Below, piece after piece: positions 15,572 through 25,086 of a stretch of 64,000 bases of DNA (position 1 is the first letter of the stretch; every line of letters starts with the position of its first letter). Below the pieces are notes generated by a model. The model was not told the DNA's origin. It ran no database searches and saw only the letters and a list, made by a program, of their open reading frames with translations. Made by a program: the position numbers and the translations under genes. The stretch spans positions 1 through 64,000 of the forward strand of contig NZ_NIHE01000008.1 of the NCBI RefSeq assembly GCF_002806995.1, given 5' to 3'. The stretch comes from Confluentibacter lentus (GTDB lineage: Bacteria > Bacteroidota > Bacteroidia > Flavobacteriales > Flavobacteriaceae).

Positions 15572-17755
15572 TTATTGTTGATTGGTTTCTACTTTTATAT
15601 CGGTTCCTAGACGTTGCAAATACGCTATCATGGCTACTATTTCCCTGTTTCTCATTTCAACAAAAGGCTCACCATTATCTTTCGCATATGTTTTATCTGC
15701 TTCATACGTTTTTGTAAAGTCGGGGTCGGCATACAGATTTTGTTCAATAGCTGTTCCTTGTGCTGACATAGCTTTTTTAGCATTCGCGATATCTTCTTCG
15801 GAATAAGGAACTCCTAACGATACCATCGCTTTCATTTTTGCTTCAGTTGATGATTTGTCCAATTCATTTTTGATCAGCCATGGGTAACGAGGCATGATGG
15901 AACCCGATGAGGTACTTTGTGGATCGTACATGTGATTGAAATGCCAATTATCAGAGTATTTGCCACCGACTCTATGTAAATCGGGACCTGTACGCTTACT
16001 GCCCCATAAGAACGGATGGTCGTACACATATTCACCAGCTTTTGAGTATTCACCATAACGTTCTACTTCGCTTCTAAATGGACGGATCATTTGTGAATGA
16101 CAACCCACGCAACCTTCACGGATGTAAATATCGCGACCTTCCAATTCTAAAGGCGTGTATGGTTTGACGCTGGCAATCGTTGGAATATTTGATTTCACCA
16201 TAATGGTTGGTACAATTTGTATGATACCTCCAATTAATATGGCAACAGTAGCTAAAAGGGTTAATTGAATTGGTCTGCGTTCTAACCAACTGTGCCATCC
16301 TTCACCAGAAGTACGTTTATTGGTAACACGTTCTAGGGCTGCTGCTTCGGCTAATTCATCTTCAACGTTGCTGCCTTGTTTTATGGTGACAATTACATTA
16401 TAAACCATAATGAGCATACCAGTAATAAATAGGGTGCCACCAATAGCACGCATCCAGTACATAGGCATGATTTCGGTAACGGTTTCTAAAAAGTTTCCAT
16501 AGGTTAATGTGCCATCAGGATTGAATTGTTTCCACATACTGGCTTGTGTAAAGCCTGCGACATACATAGGTAAAGCATACATAATGATACCTAAAGTACC
16601 AATCCAGAAATGGAGATTTGCCAATCCGATGGAATATAATTTAGTTTTGAAAAGTCTTGGAACTAACCAGTAAATCATACCAAAGGTTAAGAATCCGTTC
16701 CAAGCCAGCGCACCAACGTGTACGTGGGCTATAATCCAATCCGTAAAATGCGCAATGGCATTTACGTTCTTAAGAGATAAAGTAGGACCTTCAAACGTTG
16801 CCATACCATAACCTGTAATGGCAACGACCATAAATTTTAAAACAGGATCTACACGTACTTTATCCCAAGCGCCACGCAGTGTTAAAAGGCCGTTTATCAT
16901 ACCGCCCCAAGATGGCATTAATAACATCACTGAAAACGCCACACCTAAATTTTGTGCCCATTCTGGCAAGGCTGTGTATAATAAATGATGGGGACCTGCC
17001 CATATATATATGAATATTAACGACCAAAAGTGCACAATGGAAAGCCTATAAGAATACACAGGTCTGTTAGCTGCTTTTGGTACAAAATAGTACATCAATC
17101 CTAAAAACGGTGTGGTTAAAAAGAATGCTACCGCATTATGTCCGTACCACCATTGCACCAAGGCATCTTGTACCCCAGCGTACACCGAGTAACTTTTTAA
17201 ACCGCTCACAGGAAGTTCCAAACTATTGAAAATATGTAATACGGCAACGGTTACAAACGTGGCAATGTAAAACCAAATAGCCACATATAAATGGCGTTGT
17301 CTTCTTTTTAAAATAGTGCCGATTAAATTCCATCCAAAAACAACCCAAACAAGGGCGATGGCAATATCTATTGGCCATTCCAATTCGGCATATTCTTTAG
17401 ACGATGTATAGCCTAACGGTAAGGTAATGGCAGCTGCAACAATAATAAGTTGCCAACCCCAGAAGTTGATTTTGCTTAATACATCGCTAAACATTCGGGC
17501 TTTGAGTAAACGCTGTGTAGAGTAGTAAACCCCTGCAAAAATGGCGTTACCCACAAAGGCAAAAATAACGGCATTGGTATGTAATGGCCTTAAACGACCA
17601 AAACTTAGCCATGAAATGCCATCGGTTAAGTTTGGGAATAAAAACAGAAAAGCAAGTAGTAAGCCTACCAACATACCTACAACCCCCCAAAGCATGGTGG
17701 CATAGATAAAGTTTTTAACGATTTTATTATCGTAGTGAAATTGCTGGATGTCCAT
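15572..17755 (-). CDS. ccoN: cbb3 cytochrome c oxidase, fused CcoN-CcoO subunits
   Basis: A 727-residue fusion of the catalytic subunit I and the monohaem subunit II of the high-affinity, proton-pumping cbb3 terminal oxidase. Residues 1-470 form the 12-helix haem-copper domain, with metal-ligand histidines in [20 protein letters not shown] and [10 protein letters not shown]. After a linker helix at about 497-517 the CcoO part carries one cytochrome c motif, CVGCH (about residue 550), and a possible axial methionine in [10 protein letters not shown]. The N-O fusion is a known Bacteroidota form. It lies directly downstream of ccoS and is presumably driven by the Fnr-type promoter upstream of ccoS. 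Confidence 0.95.
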   Translation of the reverse strand: MDIQQFHYDNKIVKNFIYATMLWGVVGMLVGLLLAFLFLFPNLTDGISWLSFGRLRPLHTNAVIFAFVGNAIFAGVYYSTQRLLKARMFSDVLSKINFWGWQLIIVAAAITLPLGYTSSKEYAELEWPIDIAIALVWVVFGWNLIGTILKRRQRHLYVAIWFYIATFVTVAVLHIFNSLELPVSGLKSYSVYAGVQDALVQWWYGHNAVAFFLTTPFLGLMYYFVPKAANRPVYSYRLSIVHFWSLIFIYIWAGPHHLLYTALPEWAQNLGVAFSVMLLMPSWGGMINGLLTLRGAWDKVRVDPVLKFMVVAITGYGMATFEGPTLSLKNVNAIAHFTDWIIAHVHVGALAWNGFLTFGMIYWLVPRLFKTKLYSIGLANLHFWIGTLGIIMYALPMYVAGFTQASMWKQFNPDGTLTYGNFLETVTEIMPMYWMRAIGGTLFITGMLIMVYNVIVTIKQGSNVEDELAEAAALERVTNKRTSGEGWHSWLERRPIQLTLLATVAILIGGIIQIVPTIMVKSNIPTIASVKPYTPLELEGRDIYIREGCVGCHSQMIRPFRSEVERYGEYSKAGEYVYDHPFLWGSKRTGPDLHRVGGKYSDNWHFNHMYDPQSTSSGSIMPRYPWLIKNELDKSSTEAKMKAMVSLGVPYSEEDIANAKKAMSAQGTAIEQNLYADPDFTKTYEADKTYAKDNGEPFVEMRNREIVAMIAYLQRLGTDIKVETNQQ

Positions 17756-17766
17756 AGTTGTGGTTA

Positions 17767-17952
17767 TTAATCTTTTTTGGTTAGTATTGATTTTTCGGAT
17801 TTTTCTTTTATCAGTTCATCTTCAAAGAGCATACGAACGGATGGCGTGTAACTATCATCAAACTGCCCGTTTCTTATCGCTACTATAAAAGCAATAAAAA
17901 AGCCAACAGCCACAATAATACTTATCGTTAATAAAACATAAATAACACTCAT
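17767..17952 (-). CDS. ccoS: cbb3 oxidase assembly protein CcoS
   Basis: A 61-residue membrane protein with one helix ([20 protein letters not shown], about 3-22) and the CcoS signature AIRNGQFDD, followed by a polar tail. CcoS is required to load cofactors into the oxidase. It is first in the cco operon, 11 bases before ccoNO, with the operon promoter and operator immediately upstream (17973-18016). In many bacteria ccoS sits next to ccoI. Here ccoI is upstream but has its own operator. Confidence 0.9.
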   Translation of the reverse strand: MSVIYVLLTISIIVAVGFFIAFIVAIRNGQFDDSYTPSVRMLFEDELIKEKSEKSILTKKD

Positions 17953-17972
17953 ACCTACTTGAAGTTATGGTT

Positions 17973-18016
17973 CAAAAATATCCCTATCTATTATTGTAAA
18001 AAATGACATTTGTCAT
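17973..18016 (-). promoter_or_regulatory. Fnr/Crp-type operator and -7 box of the cco operon
   Basis: ATGACATTTGTCAT (18003-18016) is an inverted repeat with 5-base arms. The minus-strand -7 box TATTTTTG occupies 17973-17980. Operator centre to last -7 base is 36.5, identical to the hemN promoter. This would place the whole cbb3 operon under a Crp/Fnr-type activator. Confidence 0.8.
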
Positions 18017-18033
18017 ATTTCATATTTATTATT

Positions 18034-18133
18034 CCACAGAGACACATGGAGTTTTCACGAAGGCTCCTCAGCGATTATTTTATTTAAAATCTCTCTGAGT
18101 ATCTCTGCGATTACTCTGAAAAACTCTGTGTAA
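18034..18133 (-). repeat. Low-complexity CACAGAG/CTCTGTG repeat between ccoI and ccoS
   Basis: In mRNA sense, just after the ccoI stop, this tract repeats words such as ACACAGAG, TCAGAGTAA, GCAGAGATA and CTCAGAGAG, ending in GTCTCTGTGG. The outer ends (CACAGAG and CTCTGTG) are inverted copies. It is not coding and belongs to the set of stop-adjacent low-complexity tracts in this window. Confidence 0.6.
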
Positions 18134-20509
18134 CTAGTCTAATTTTCTATCTATAGTATTGGTTGCTACGGTTGTAAAAGCCACAATGCTTATGGAGCTT
18201 AAAGGCATTAAAATAGCTGCTATAACGGGTTCTAACTGACCTGTAACAGCAAAATATAAGCCGACGCAATTGTATAGAAACGACAACATAAAACTCCACT
18301 TAACGATTTTGATGGCCGATTTTGATGCTTTTATATAATGATATAATTCGTTGAATTTTGAGGCATCCAAAATAGCATCACAAGCGGGTGAAAACACATT
18401 CACGTTTTCTGAAATGGCAATACCAACATCACTTTGTGCTAAGGCTCCGGCATCATTTAAACCATCGCCAATCATCAATACTTTGGCGCCTTCACTTTGA
18501 TGGTATTTTATATATTCTAGCTTGTCTTCTGGTTTTTGGTTGAATAAAAGTTTGGTTTTTGTCGGAAGCAATTTGGTAAGGTTGTCTTTTTCGCCTTCGT
18601 TATCTCCTGAAAGAATCACCAAATCATAATCTTGTTTTAATTTATTGAAAAGTTGTGATAATCCTTTTCGGTAGGCATTATAAAAAGTGAATTTTCCTTT
18701 ATAGGTATTGTTGCTACTGATATGAACAGATGTGTTTAATGTGGCAGTTTCAGAAGTAAAACCAACAAAAGGTGCGGACCCAATTTTTATGGAATCATGT
18801 TTGTATTGCGCTTCAATACCTTTGCCTAAATATTCTTCATATTTGTCTAATGTGAGAATATTATGTTCGTCTAAAAGACTGTATAACGATCTGCTTAATG
18901 GATGGTTAGAACCTCTCAGCGTGCTTTTTAATAATACTTCTTCATCTTGAGAAAGGGAAATTCCTTCGTAATGAATGGTGGTTTCTTTATTCGCAGTGAT
19001 GGTACCGGTTTTATCAAAAATAATGGTATTTATTTTAGCCAATTGTTCAATAACACCCGCATTTTTCAAATAGAATTTTTTCTTGCCCAAAATGCGAAGC
19101 ACATTACCAAATGTAAAAGGCGCGGCTAATGCCAAAGCACACGGACAAGCAATGATGAGCACCGATGTAAAAACATTGATGGCTTTGCTGGAATCTACAA
19201 TGAGCCAAAAGGTCGTGGAAACAAATGCAATTGTTAAAATGTATATGGTAAATCGTTTGCTTATTTGGTTGGTAATATTGGTAAATGCCAACGATTTGTC
19301 CTTTTTAAACACATCGTTGCTCCAAAGTTGGGTTAAATAACTTTGCTCAACCGATTTTAAAACATCAACTTCAATAGTGCCGTTTAGTTGTTTGCCGCCG
19401 GCGAATAATTTGTCACCCGACTGTTTGCTGATCGTTTTAGATTCACCCGTGACAAAACTATAATCAATTCGCGCATTGCCTTTTATCAAAATACAATCCA
19501 CAGGAATGAGTTCTTCGTTTCTAATTAAAAGTCGGTCGCCCTTTTCAATATCATAGACTTGTATGGATTCTTCGTTTCCTTCCGAAGTGATTTTTGTGAT
19601 GCCAATAGGGAAATAAGATTTATAATCACGTTCAAACGATAAAAAGGCATAGGTTTTTTGCTGAAAGAATTTCCCAAGTAATAAAAAGAAAATAAGTCCG
19701 GTTAAACTATCAAAAAAACCTGAGCCTAAATCGAACATGATTTCAACAGTGCTTCTGATAAATAAAACGGCAGCGCCTAGAGCAATGGGAATATCAATAT
19801 TTAAAATTTTAGAACGCAGTCCTTTGTAAGCCGAAATAAAATAATCTTGTGCAGAATAAAATATAACAGGCACGGAAAACGCAAACATCAACCACCTAAA
19901 TAAGGGTTTGAATTGTTCGAGCCAAAATTCGCCAACTTCAAAATATTCTGGAAAGGATAAAAACATGACGTTTCCAAAGGCAAAACCAGCAATACCCAGT
20001 TTATAAATCAAGGACCTATCAATATGTTTTTTACCGACACTATAATCGTCTAAACTTATAAAAGGCTCGTAACCAATGCTGCTCAATAAAGTCACCAGAT
20101 TTTTGAGTGACAGGGTTTCCGCATTAAACGTTACCCGAACGGTTTTTTTGCCAAAATTGACTGTTGAGGCACTTATGGACGGATGTAATTTGTTGAGGTT
20201 TTCAAGAATCCAAATACACGAACTACAATGGATGTGTGGTATATAAAGGGACACAATTTGGGTAGAATCATCATTGAATTCCAATAATTGTTCAATGATT
20301 TTGGCATTCTCTAAAAAGTTGTATTTACCCTCAATATCCTTTGGTGTTGCCCCAGGAGCGGTTTGTAAATCGTAGTAACACGTTAAATCATTTTCAGAAA
20401 AAATTTGATAGACGGTTTTGCAACCCTGACAACAAAATGATTTTTCGTCATAAATAATATCTTGCGTTGAAGCGTCTAAACCACAGTGAAAACAAGTGTG
20501 TTTGTCCAT
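18134..20509 (-). CDS. ccoI: Copper-transporting P-type ATPase for cbb3 assembly
   Basis: A 791-residue P1B-type ATPase that exports Cu(I) from the cytoplasm for insertion into the cbb3 oxidase. The N-terminus has a cysteine-rich segment typical of FixI/CcoI (CFHCGLDAS and FCCQGC), then a heavy-metal domain with HIHCSSC (about 92-98). Eight transmembrane helices include the copper motif ACPCALA. Catalytic motifs are TGES (actuator), DKTGTI (phosphorylation), SNHPLS-type HP motif and GDGLNDAGAL (hinge). It lies just upstream of the cco operon with a separate operator of the same type. Confidence 0.95.
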   Translation of the reverse strand: MDKHTCFHCGLDASTQDIIYDEKSFCCQGCKTVYQIFSENDLTCYYDLQTAPGATPKDIEGKYNFLENAKIIEQLLEFNDDSTQIVSLYIPHIHCSSCIWILENLNKLHPSISASTVNFGKKTVRVTFNAETLSLKNLVTLLSSIGYEPFISLDDYSVGKKHIDRSLIYKLGIAGFAFGNVMFLSFPEYFEVGEFWLEQFKPLFRWLMFAFSVPVIFYSAQDYFISAYKGLRSKILNIDIPIALGAAVLFIRSTVEIMFDLGSGFFDSLTGLIFFLLLGKFFQQKTYAFLSFERDYKSYFPIGITKITSEGNEESIQVYDIEKGDRLLIRNEELIPVDCILIKGNARIDYSFVTGESKTISKQSGDKLFAGGKQLNGTIEVDVLKSVEQSYLTQLWSNDVFKKDKSLAFTNITNQISKRFTIYILTIAFVSTTFWLIVDSSKAINVFTSVLIIACPCALALAAPFTFGNVLRILGKKKFYLKNAGVIEQLAKINTIIFDKTGTITANKETTIHYEGISLSQDEEVLLKSTLRGSNHPLSRSLYSLLDEHNILTLDKYEEYLGKGIEAQYKHDSIKIGSAPFVGFTSETATLNTSVHISSNNTYKGKFTFYNAYRKGLSQLFNKLKQDYDLVILSGDNEGEKDNLTKLLPTKTKLLFNQKPEDKLEYIKYHQSEGAKVLMIGDGLNDAGALAQSDVGIAISENVNVFSPACDAILDASKFNELYHYIKASKSAIKIVKWSFMLSFLYNCVGLYFAVTGQLEPVIAAILMPLSSISIVAFTTVATNTIDRKLD

Positions 20510-20536
20510 TTAATATTTGCTCTATTATACCTAGGG

Positions 20537-20580
20537 CAAATTTCAAAATAGAGGAGACTTTAAAATATGATATTGGTCAT
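20537..20580 (-). promoter_or_regulatory. Fnr/Crp-type operator and weak -7 box of ccoI
   Basis: ATGATATTGGTCAT (20567-20580) fits ATGA(C/T)-N4-GTCAT. At the predicted place, 36.5 bases from its centre, the minus strand reads GAAATTTG (20537-20544), which keeps TTTG but has GA for TA. A weak -7 box suggests strong dependence on an activator. Confidence 0.7.
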
Positions 20581-20611
20581 GTTTTTGAATAACCGCTCAT
20601 TACAAATTAAT

Positions 20612-21499
20612 TTAAACGGTTTTTTGGGGCAACATAATTTTTATTTTTGAAGGTAGTATGCTTGCTTCAATAGTATCCACTTCACCAAGGTATTCGCCAT
20701 CCACTTGAAGTGGTATTTTTTTCTTGCAACGTATGGTTACTTTTTTTGTAGCGAAGCTCTCTACAAATGCAGGGTCTCTTACAGACGTTTCACTTAAGGT
20801 GTTTATAATTTCGAAAATATCCATTTTTTTGAATAGCAATACTTCAAAAATACCATCATTCATTTTTCCATCAGGATTAATAACAGCTCCAGTACCAAAT
20901 TGATTAGCATTTGCAATAGCGATCATGATGCCAGCTTTTTGTAATTCTTTTCCATTTATTTCTATTGAAAAACGATAGGGTAAATCAGATTCTACAAGCG
21001 TAGGAATGGTTTGAAGAGCATACCCTAATTTTCCTCTCAAAGAGGAGTTTTCATAATTTTTAATTAAAAGGGCATTGATGCCGATATCAGCAATGTGAAG
21101 GCAAAGATGGTTGTTTACTGAAATAACATCCATATTAATAAACGCATCCCCTAAAACAATTTTTACTTGTTCTTCGAGACTATCAGGTAAATTAAAATTA
21201 GATGCCAGTCCGTTTGCAGAACCCGCAGGAATAAGGCCAAGCGGAATATTTAAATCCAAAACAGCTTTTGCCACAAGCTGTATGGTGCCGTCTCCACCTG
21301 CGACCAAAATCCGATCTATGGATTTTTTTTCTACAATGTGCTTAATATGTTTTTCATCATCATCCCCCGTGGTTTGGTAAGTTACTATGATAGCATGCTG
21401 ATTCAGAACAATATTCTGTATGTCTTGAGTCATTTTATCTTTTTCAGAGCCCCCTGAAATGGGATTGATTACTAGTAGCAATTTTATTTTTGATTTCAT
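20612..21499 (-). CDS. Diacylglycerol kinase family lipid kinase
   Basis: A 295-residue soluble lipid kinase of the DagK/YegS type, which phosphorylates diacylglycerol or a related lipid with ATP. The catalytic domain begins with LLVINPISGGSEKDKM and contains the nucleotide motif VAGGDGTIQLV (about 69-79) and LIPAGSANGLASNFNLP (about 92-108). A beta-rich C-terminal domain covers about 140-290. It is transcribed divergently from an App1-type phosphatase gene 63 bases away, an enzyme expected to act on phosphatidic acid. The pair could set a balance between diacylglycerol and phosphatidate. Confidence 0.9.
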   Translation of the reverse strand: MKSKIKLLLVINPISGGSEKDKMTQDIQNIVLNQHAIIVTYQTTGDDDEKHIKHIVEKKSIDRILVAGGDGTIQLVAKAVLDLNIPLGLIPAGSANGLASNFNLPDSLEEQVKIVLGDAFINMDVISVNNHLCLHIADIGINALLIKNYENSSLRGKLGYALQTIPTLVESDLPYRFSIEINGKELQKAGIMIAIANANQFGTGAVINPDGKMNDGIFEVLLFKKMDIFEIINTLSETSVRDPAFVESFATKKVTIRCKKKIPLQVDGEYLGEVDTIEASILPSKIKIMLPQKTV

Positions 21500-21562
21500 A
21501 AAGCCTTTATAATTGTTTAAAATTAAGTAATTTGTGGGTCAATTAAGTAAATAAATTCTGAT

Positions 21563-22528
21563 TTGGTAAAACTTGATTTAAAATTATACAGAGGTTACGT
21601 TAATGATGTGGAGCTTGTTGTTTCCGGACATGTTTTTCAATCGTGGGCGCCAGATAAATACCGTCTTGATAATAAGGGTATTAGGCATGCAGTATCCATT
21701 ATGCATATGTTCAGGATAAAACCCTATCCTAATGCAGTAGTGACTTTAAAATTCAAAAACCTTGAGATAACCACCAAAACGTTGAATGATGGTTTTTTTA
21801 GATTTACATTGCCCTTCAGCGAACCGCTTGAAAGCGGCTGGCATCCTTATGAAGTGAGTTGTAAATTACATGATTTTGGAATTGTAAACATTGGTGAAGT
21901 TTTAAAGCCTTTTGAGAGTAAACTTGGTATTATTTCGGATATTGACGATACTTTTCTTATGTCGCATAGCAGAAGTTTTTTTAAGAAATTATATGTGCTT
22001 TTATTTAGAAACATCAATAACAGAAAAATTTTTGAAGATGTCGTACAGCATTATAAAGCTTTGAGTATAGCGGGGCAAATCAACGAAATAGCTTCCAATT
22101 CTTTTTTTTATGTGTCGAGTAGCGAATGGAATTTATATGAGTTTATTGATTCTTTTGCAAGATTGCATGAACTCCCCAAAGCGGTTATCAAACTCAGTGA
22201 TATTAAGGCAGGGATTTCAGATTTTCTCTTTACGGGGCGGGGCAGCCATGACCATAAGTTTGTTAAAATAAAAGAAATTATTTCATTTTATCCCCATTTG
22301 CAATATGTACTACTTGGGGACGATAGCCAAAGCGATCCCTATATTTATGAGCAAATTAGTAAGATATTTCCAAGAAATATTAAAGCAGTTTACATTAGAA
22401 AGACCTCAAAGTCAAAAATTAAAGTTGTTAAAATCCTTAATAATATAGAGAGTTTAGGCGTATTGGTTTGTTATTTTAAATATAGTCATGAGGCTATTGC
22501 CCATTCTAAGGGAATAGGTGTAATTTAA
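21563..22528 (+). CDS. App1-type phosphatase (DUF2183)
   Basis: A 321-residue protein with an N-terminal beta-sandwich (about 1-120) and a HAD-like App1 catalytic domain (about 125-300). The nucleophile motif is IISDIDDTFLMS (DxDxT class), with later conserved GRGSHDHK and LLGDDSQSDPYIY. Yeast App1 is a phosphatidate phosphatase, so the substrate here is probably phosphatidic acid or a related phospholipid. An in-frame stop at 21548-21550 and the lack of an early ATG leave TTG at 21563 as the start. It is divergent from the diacylglycerol kinase gene. Confidence 0.85.
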   Translation: MVKLDLKLYRGYVNDVELVVSGHVFQSWAPDKYRLDNKGIRHAVSIMHMFRIKPYPNAVVTLKFKNLEITTKTLNDGFFRFTLPFSEPLESGWHPYEVSCKLHDFGIVNIGEVLKPFESKLGIISDIDDTFLMSHSRSFFKKLYVLLFRNINNRKIFEDVVQHYKALSIAGQINEIASNSFFYVSSSEWNLYEFIDSFARLHELPKAVIKLSDIKAGISDFLFTGRGSHDHKFVKIKEIISFYPHLQYVLLGDDSQSDPYIYEQISKIFPRNIKAVYIRKTSKSKIKVVKILNNIESLGVLVCYFKYSHEAIAHSKGIGVI

Positions 22529-22651
22529 AAAATGTAAATTTGCTTTTATTGGAAGAATAAGGTTTTATCATTTTTAACCAAACCTTAATTCAAGCATGTA
22601 TTATTTTAATTAATTTTGGCTTAATTAAAGAATTTAAAGGATATACAATTA

Positions 22652-23896
22652 ATGTATCAGAACGACAAAGATGTTTTTAATGTGCTTTTTGAAGCCGTAT
22701 CAGAAGGTGTTATTGTAGTAAATAATCAGCAAGTAATTGTTGAAACCAATGCTTCTGCAGAACGCATGTTTGGTTACCAGAAAGACGAACTTGTTGGTCA
22801 GCATCTTAACGTTCTAATTCCCCAAAAATACCATGCTGGTCATGGCGCCCATGTAGAAGGGTTTATGAAACATAAGGAAAGTAGGCAAATGGGTCGCGGT
22901 CGTGATTTGTTTGGAGCCCATAAAAATGGCAACACATTTCCCGTAGAAGCAGGTTTAAATCCTCTTGAAATTAATGGGGAATCGTTTGTAATGGCATTGG
23001 TTATAGATATTTCCATACGCAAGCAACAAGAACTTCAACTTCAGGAATTAAATAATGAATTAGAAAGAAAAGTTATCGAGCGAACAAAGGCCTTAAGCGA
23101 TACTGTAGAAGAATTAAAGATTGTTAACCAACAGCGTGATGCTGAAATTAAAAAACGGATTGAGGCACAGAATAAAACAAAAAATGCCCTTAAAAAGGAA
23201 AAGGAACTCAATGAATTGAAAACGAAATTTTTATCGTTGGTGTCCCACGAGTTTAAAACACCTTTAAGTGGTATTTTAACATCGGCCATGTTGTTAGGTA
23301 AATATAAATTGGCCGAACAGCAAGAAAAAAGAGATAAGCATATTAAAACCATTTCTGATAAAGTACACTACCTCAATAATATTTTAAACGACTTTTTATC
23401 CATAGAAAAATTAGATACCGGTAAAATTAATTATAAGTTCAGCACGTTTAAAATAAGCAAAGTGGTTAACGAAGTGGTGTATAATGCCAACATGCTTTTA
23501 AAAGAAGGTCAGGAAATAAAATATCCCGAGAACATTGATGATTATTCCATGTTTCAAGATGAAAAAATTGTTGAACTGGCATTGTCCAACTTGGTGCATA
23601 ATGCCATTAAATACTCATCAGAGAATACTTTGGTCGATATCCAAATAAACCAAAATTATAAAACCACTACGTTTAAGATTAAGGATAATGGTATTGGCAT
23701 TCCAATTAACGATCAAAAAAATATATTCAATCGTTATTTTAGGGCTGAAAATGCCTTGCTAACTCAAGGTACGGGTATCGGACTGAATATTGTCAAAAGC
23801 CATTTGGAAAATTTAGGTGGTAGCATTAGTTTTATAAGTGAAGAAAATAAAGGAAGCGAATTTGTAATTACGTTGCCTAATACAGTCAAACAATGA
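22652..23896 (+). CDS. Soluble PAS histidine kinase, FixL-like
   Basis: A 414-residue cytoplasmic sensor kinase with no transmembrane segment. A PAS domain covers about 8-125, a coiled coil about 126-190, HisKA about 185-255 with phospho-acceptor H199 (SLVSHEFKTPL), and the ATP domain about 290-412 (LVHNAIKYSS, DNGIGIP, GTGIGLNIV). In the PAS domain, PQKYHAGH puts H64 at the position of the haem-ligating His200 of Bradyrhizobium FixL. GRGRD puts R84 twenty residues later, the same spacing as FixL His200-Arg220. Haem binding and oxygen sensing are inference. The gene is followed 52 bases later by its likely partner regulator and lies near the cbb3 genes. Confidence 0.88.
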   Translation: MYQNDKDVFNVLFEAVSEGVIVVNNQQVIVETNASAERMFGYQKDELVGQHLNVLIPQKYHAGHGAHVEGFMKHKESRQMGRGRDLFGAHKNGNTFPVEAGLNPLEINGESFVMALVIDISIRKQQELQLQELNNELERKVIERTKALSDTVEELKIVNQQRDAEIKKRIEAQNKTKNALKKEKELNELKTKFLSLVSHEFKTPLSGILTSAMLLGKYKLAEQQEKRDKHIKTISDKVHYLNNILNDFLSIEKLDTGKINYKFSTFKISKVVNEVVYNANMLLKEGQEIKYPENIDDYSMFQDEKIVELALSNLVHNAIKYSSENTLVDIQINQNYKTTTFKIKDNGIGIPINDQKNIFNRYFRAENALLTQGTGIGLNIVKSHLENLGGSISFISEENKGSEFVITLPNTVKQ

Positions 23897-23948
23897 AATC
23901 GATATTAATGAAAAGTATGTCCTTTTCGAAAAAATCAAATATTTATCT

Positions 23949-24998
23949 ATGAAGAATATTTTACTGATAGAAGACGATGTTATTTTGAGGGAAAATACAT
24001 CGGAATTATTAGAACTATCTGATTATAATGTCATAACGGCACCAAACGGCAGAATTGGTTTGGAAATGGCCAAAAATAATTTACCAGATATTATTGTTTG
24101 CGATATTATGATGCCTGAGCTTGATGGTTATGGCGTTTTGGAAGCCTTGGCTGAAAATGAAAAAACCAAGCATATCCCTTTTATATTCCTATCGGCAAAA
24201 ACAGAGCGTAAGGATGTTAGAAAAGGTATGGATTTGGGAGCGGACGATTATATAACCAAACCTTTTGAAGAAGAGGAACTTATAAGCGCGATTGAAAGTC
24301 GTTTAGCGAAAGCTGCTATCTTAAAGGATAGAACTAATGAAGAAAAGCAATCGGAATCAGATGAAGAAGAACTTAGAACACTTAACGACCTTAAAAACTT
24401 TTTTGACGATAATGGAGAAACTTTAAGTTTTTCTGAAGGCGAAGTGATTTATGATGAAGGACAAAATTCCAATTACATCTATTTAATTTCTAAGGGATTA
24501 ATAAAATGCCATAAACTAGATGAACAAGGAAAAGACCTTACAACCGCATTGTATAAAGAAGATGATTTGTTTGGCTATACCTCATTTACCCAAAATACCC
24601 CTTATCAAGAAACTGCTACGGCTATACAGGATGCCGTTTTAATTGGTATTTCAAAAAACGAACTTAAAGAGGTGCTTAACAGCAACCATAAAGTCACTTT
24701 AGAACTTATACAATTGCTGACCGACGATCTTACTTTGGTAAAAGACCAATTATTGCAAATGGCCTATAGTTCGGTTAAAAAACGAACTGCAACCACCATA
24801 TTGAAATTTGCTGAAAAACTCAACCGTAAGCCTGATGAGGCCATTAGAATTTCGAGAAACGATTTGGCAAGTGTAGCAGGTATCGCATTAGAAAGTTTAA
24901 TTAGAACCCTTTCCAGTTTTAAGGATATGGGCATTATTGAGATTGAAGGTAGAAATATTAAAATTTTAGACATTCATAAACTTCAACAAATAAATTGA
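23949..24998 (+). CDS. Response regulator: receiver fused to Crp/Fnr output
   Basis: A 349-residue regulator. The receiver domain (1-120) has acidic residues ED at 8-10, phospho-acceptor D52 (CDIMMPELDG), S82 and K104 (ITKPFEE). A cyclic-nucleotide-binding-like beta-roll spans about 145-260 and a Crp-type winged helix-turn-helix about 270-345. The recognition helix reads ALESLIRTLSSF, nearly the same E-S-x-I-R pattern as the Fnr-like protein encoded at 25974. The fusion would let a kinase directly control a Crp/Fnr-type DNA-binding output. It is the second gene of a kinase-regulator pair. Its targets may include the ATGA(C/T)-N4-GTCAT sites. Confidence 0.9.
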   Translation: MKNILLIEDDVILRENTSELLELSDYNVITAPNGRIGLEMAKNNLPDIIVCDIMMPELDGYGVLEALAENEKTKHIPFIFLSAKTERKDVRKGMDLGADDYITKPFEEEELISAIESRLAKAAILKDRTNEEKQSESDEEELRTLNDLKNFFDDNGETLSFSEGEVIYDEGQNSNYIYLISKGLIKCHKLDEQGKDLTTALYKEDDLFGYTSFTQNTPYQETATAIQDAVLIGISKNELKEVLNSNHKVTLELIQLLTDDLTLVKDQLLQMAYSSVKKRTATTILKFAEKLNRKPDEAIRISRNDLASVAGIALESLIRTLSSFKDMGIIEIEGRNIKILDIHKLQQIN

Positions 24999-25022
24999 TT
25001 TTATTGAAATTAGGATAGATTT

Positions 25023-25066
25023 ATGATTTTGGTCATATTTCATTAATTGCCATGCCATTAATTTTG
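25023..25066 (+). promoter_or_regulatory. Fnr/Crp-type operator and -7 box of the second usp
   Basis: ATGATTTTGGTCAT (25023-25036) fits the same operator pattern, and the -7 box TAATTTTG lies at 25059-25066. Centre to last -7 base is again 36.5. Confidence 0.78.
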
Positions 25067-25086
25067 TTTCCTACAAGTTAATAGGC

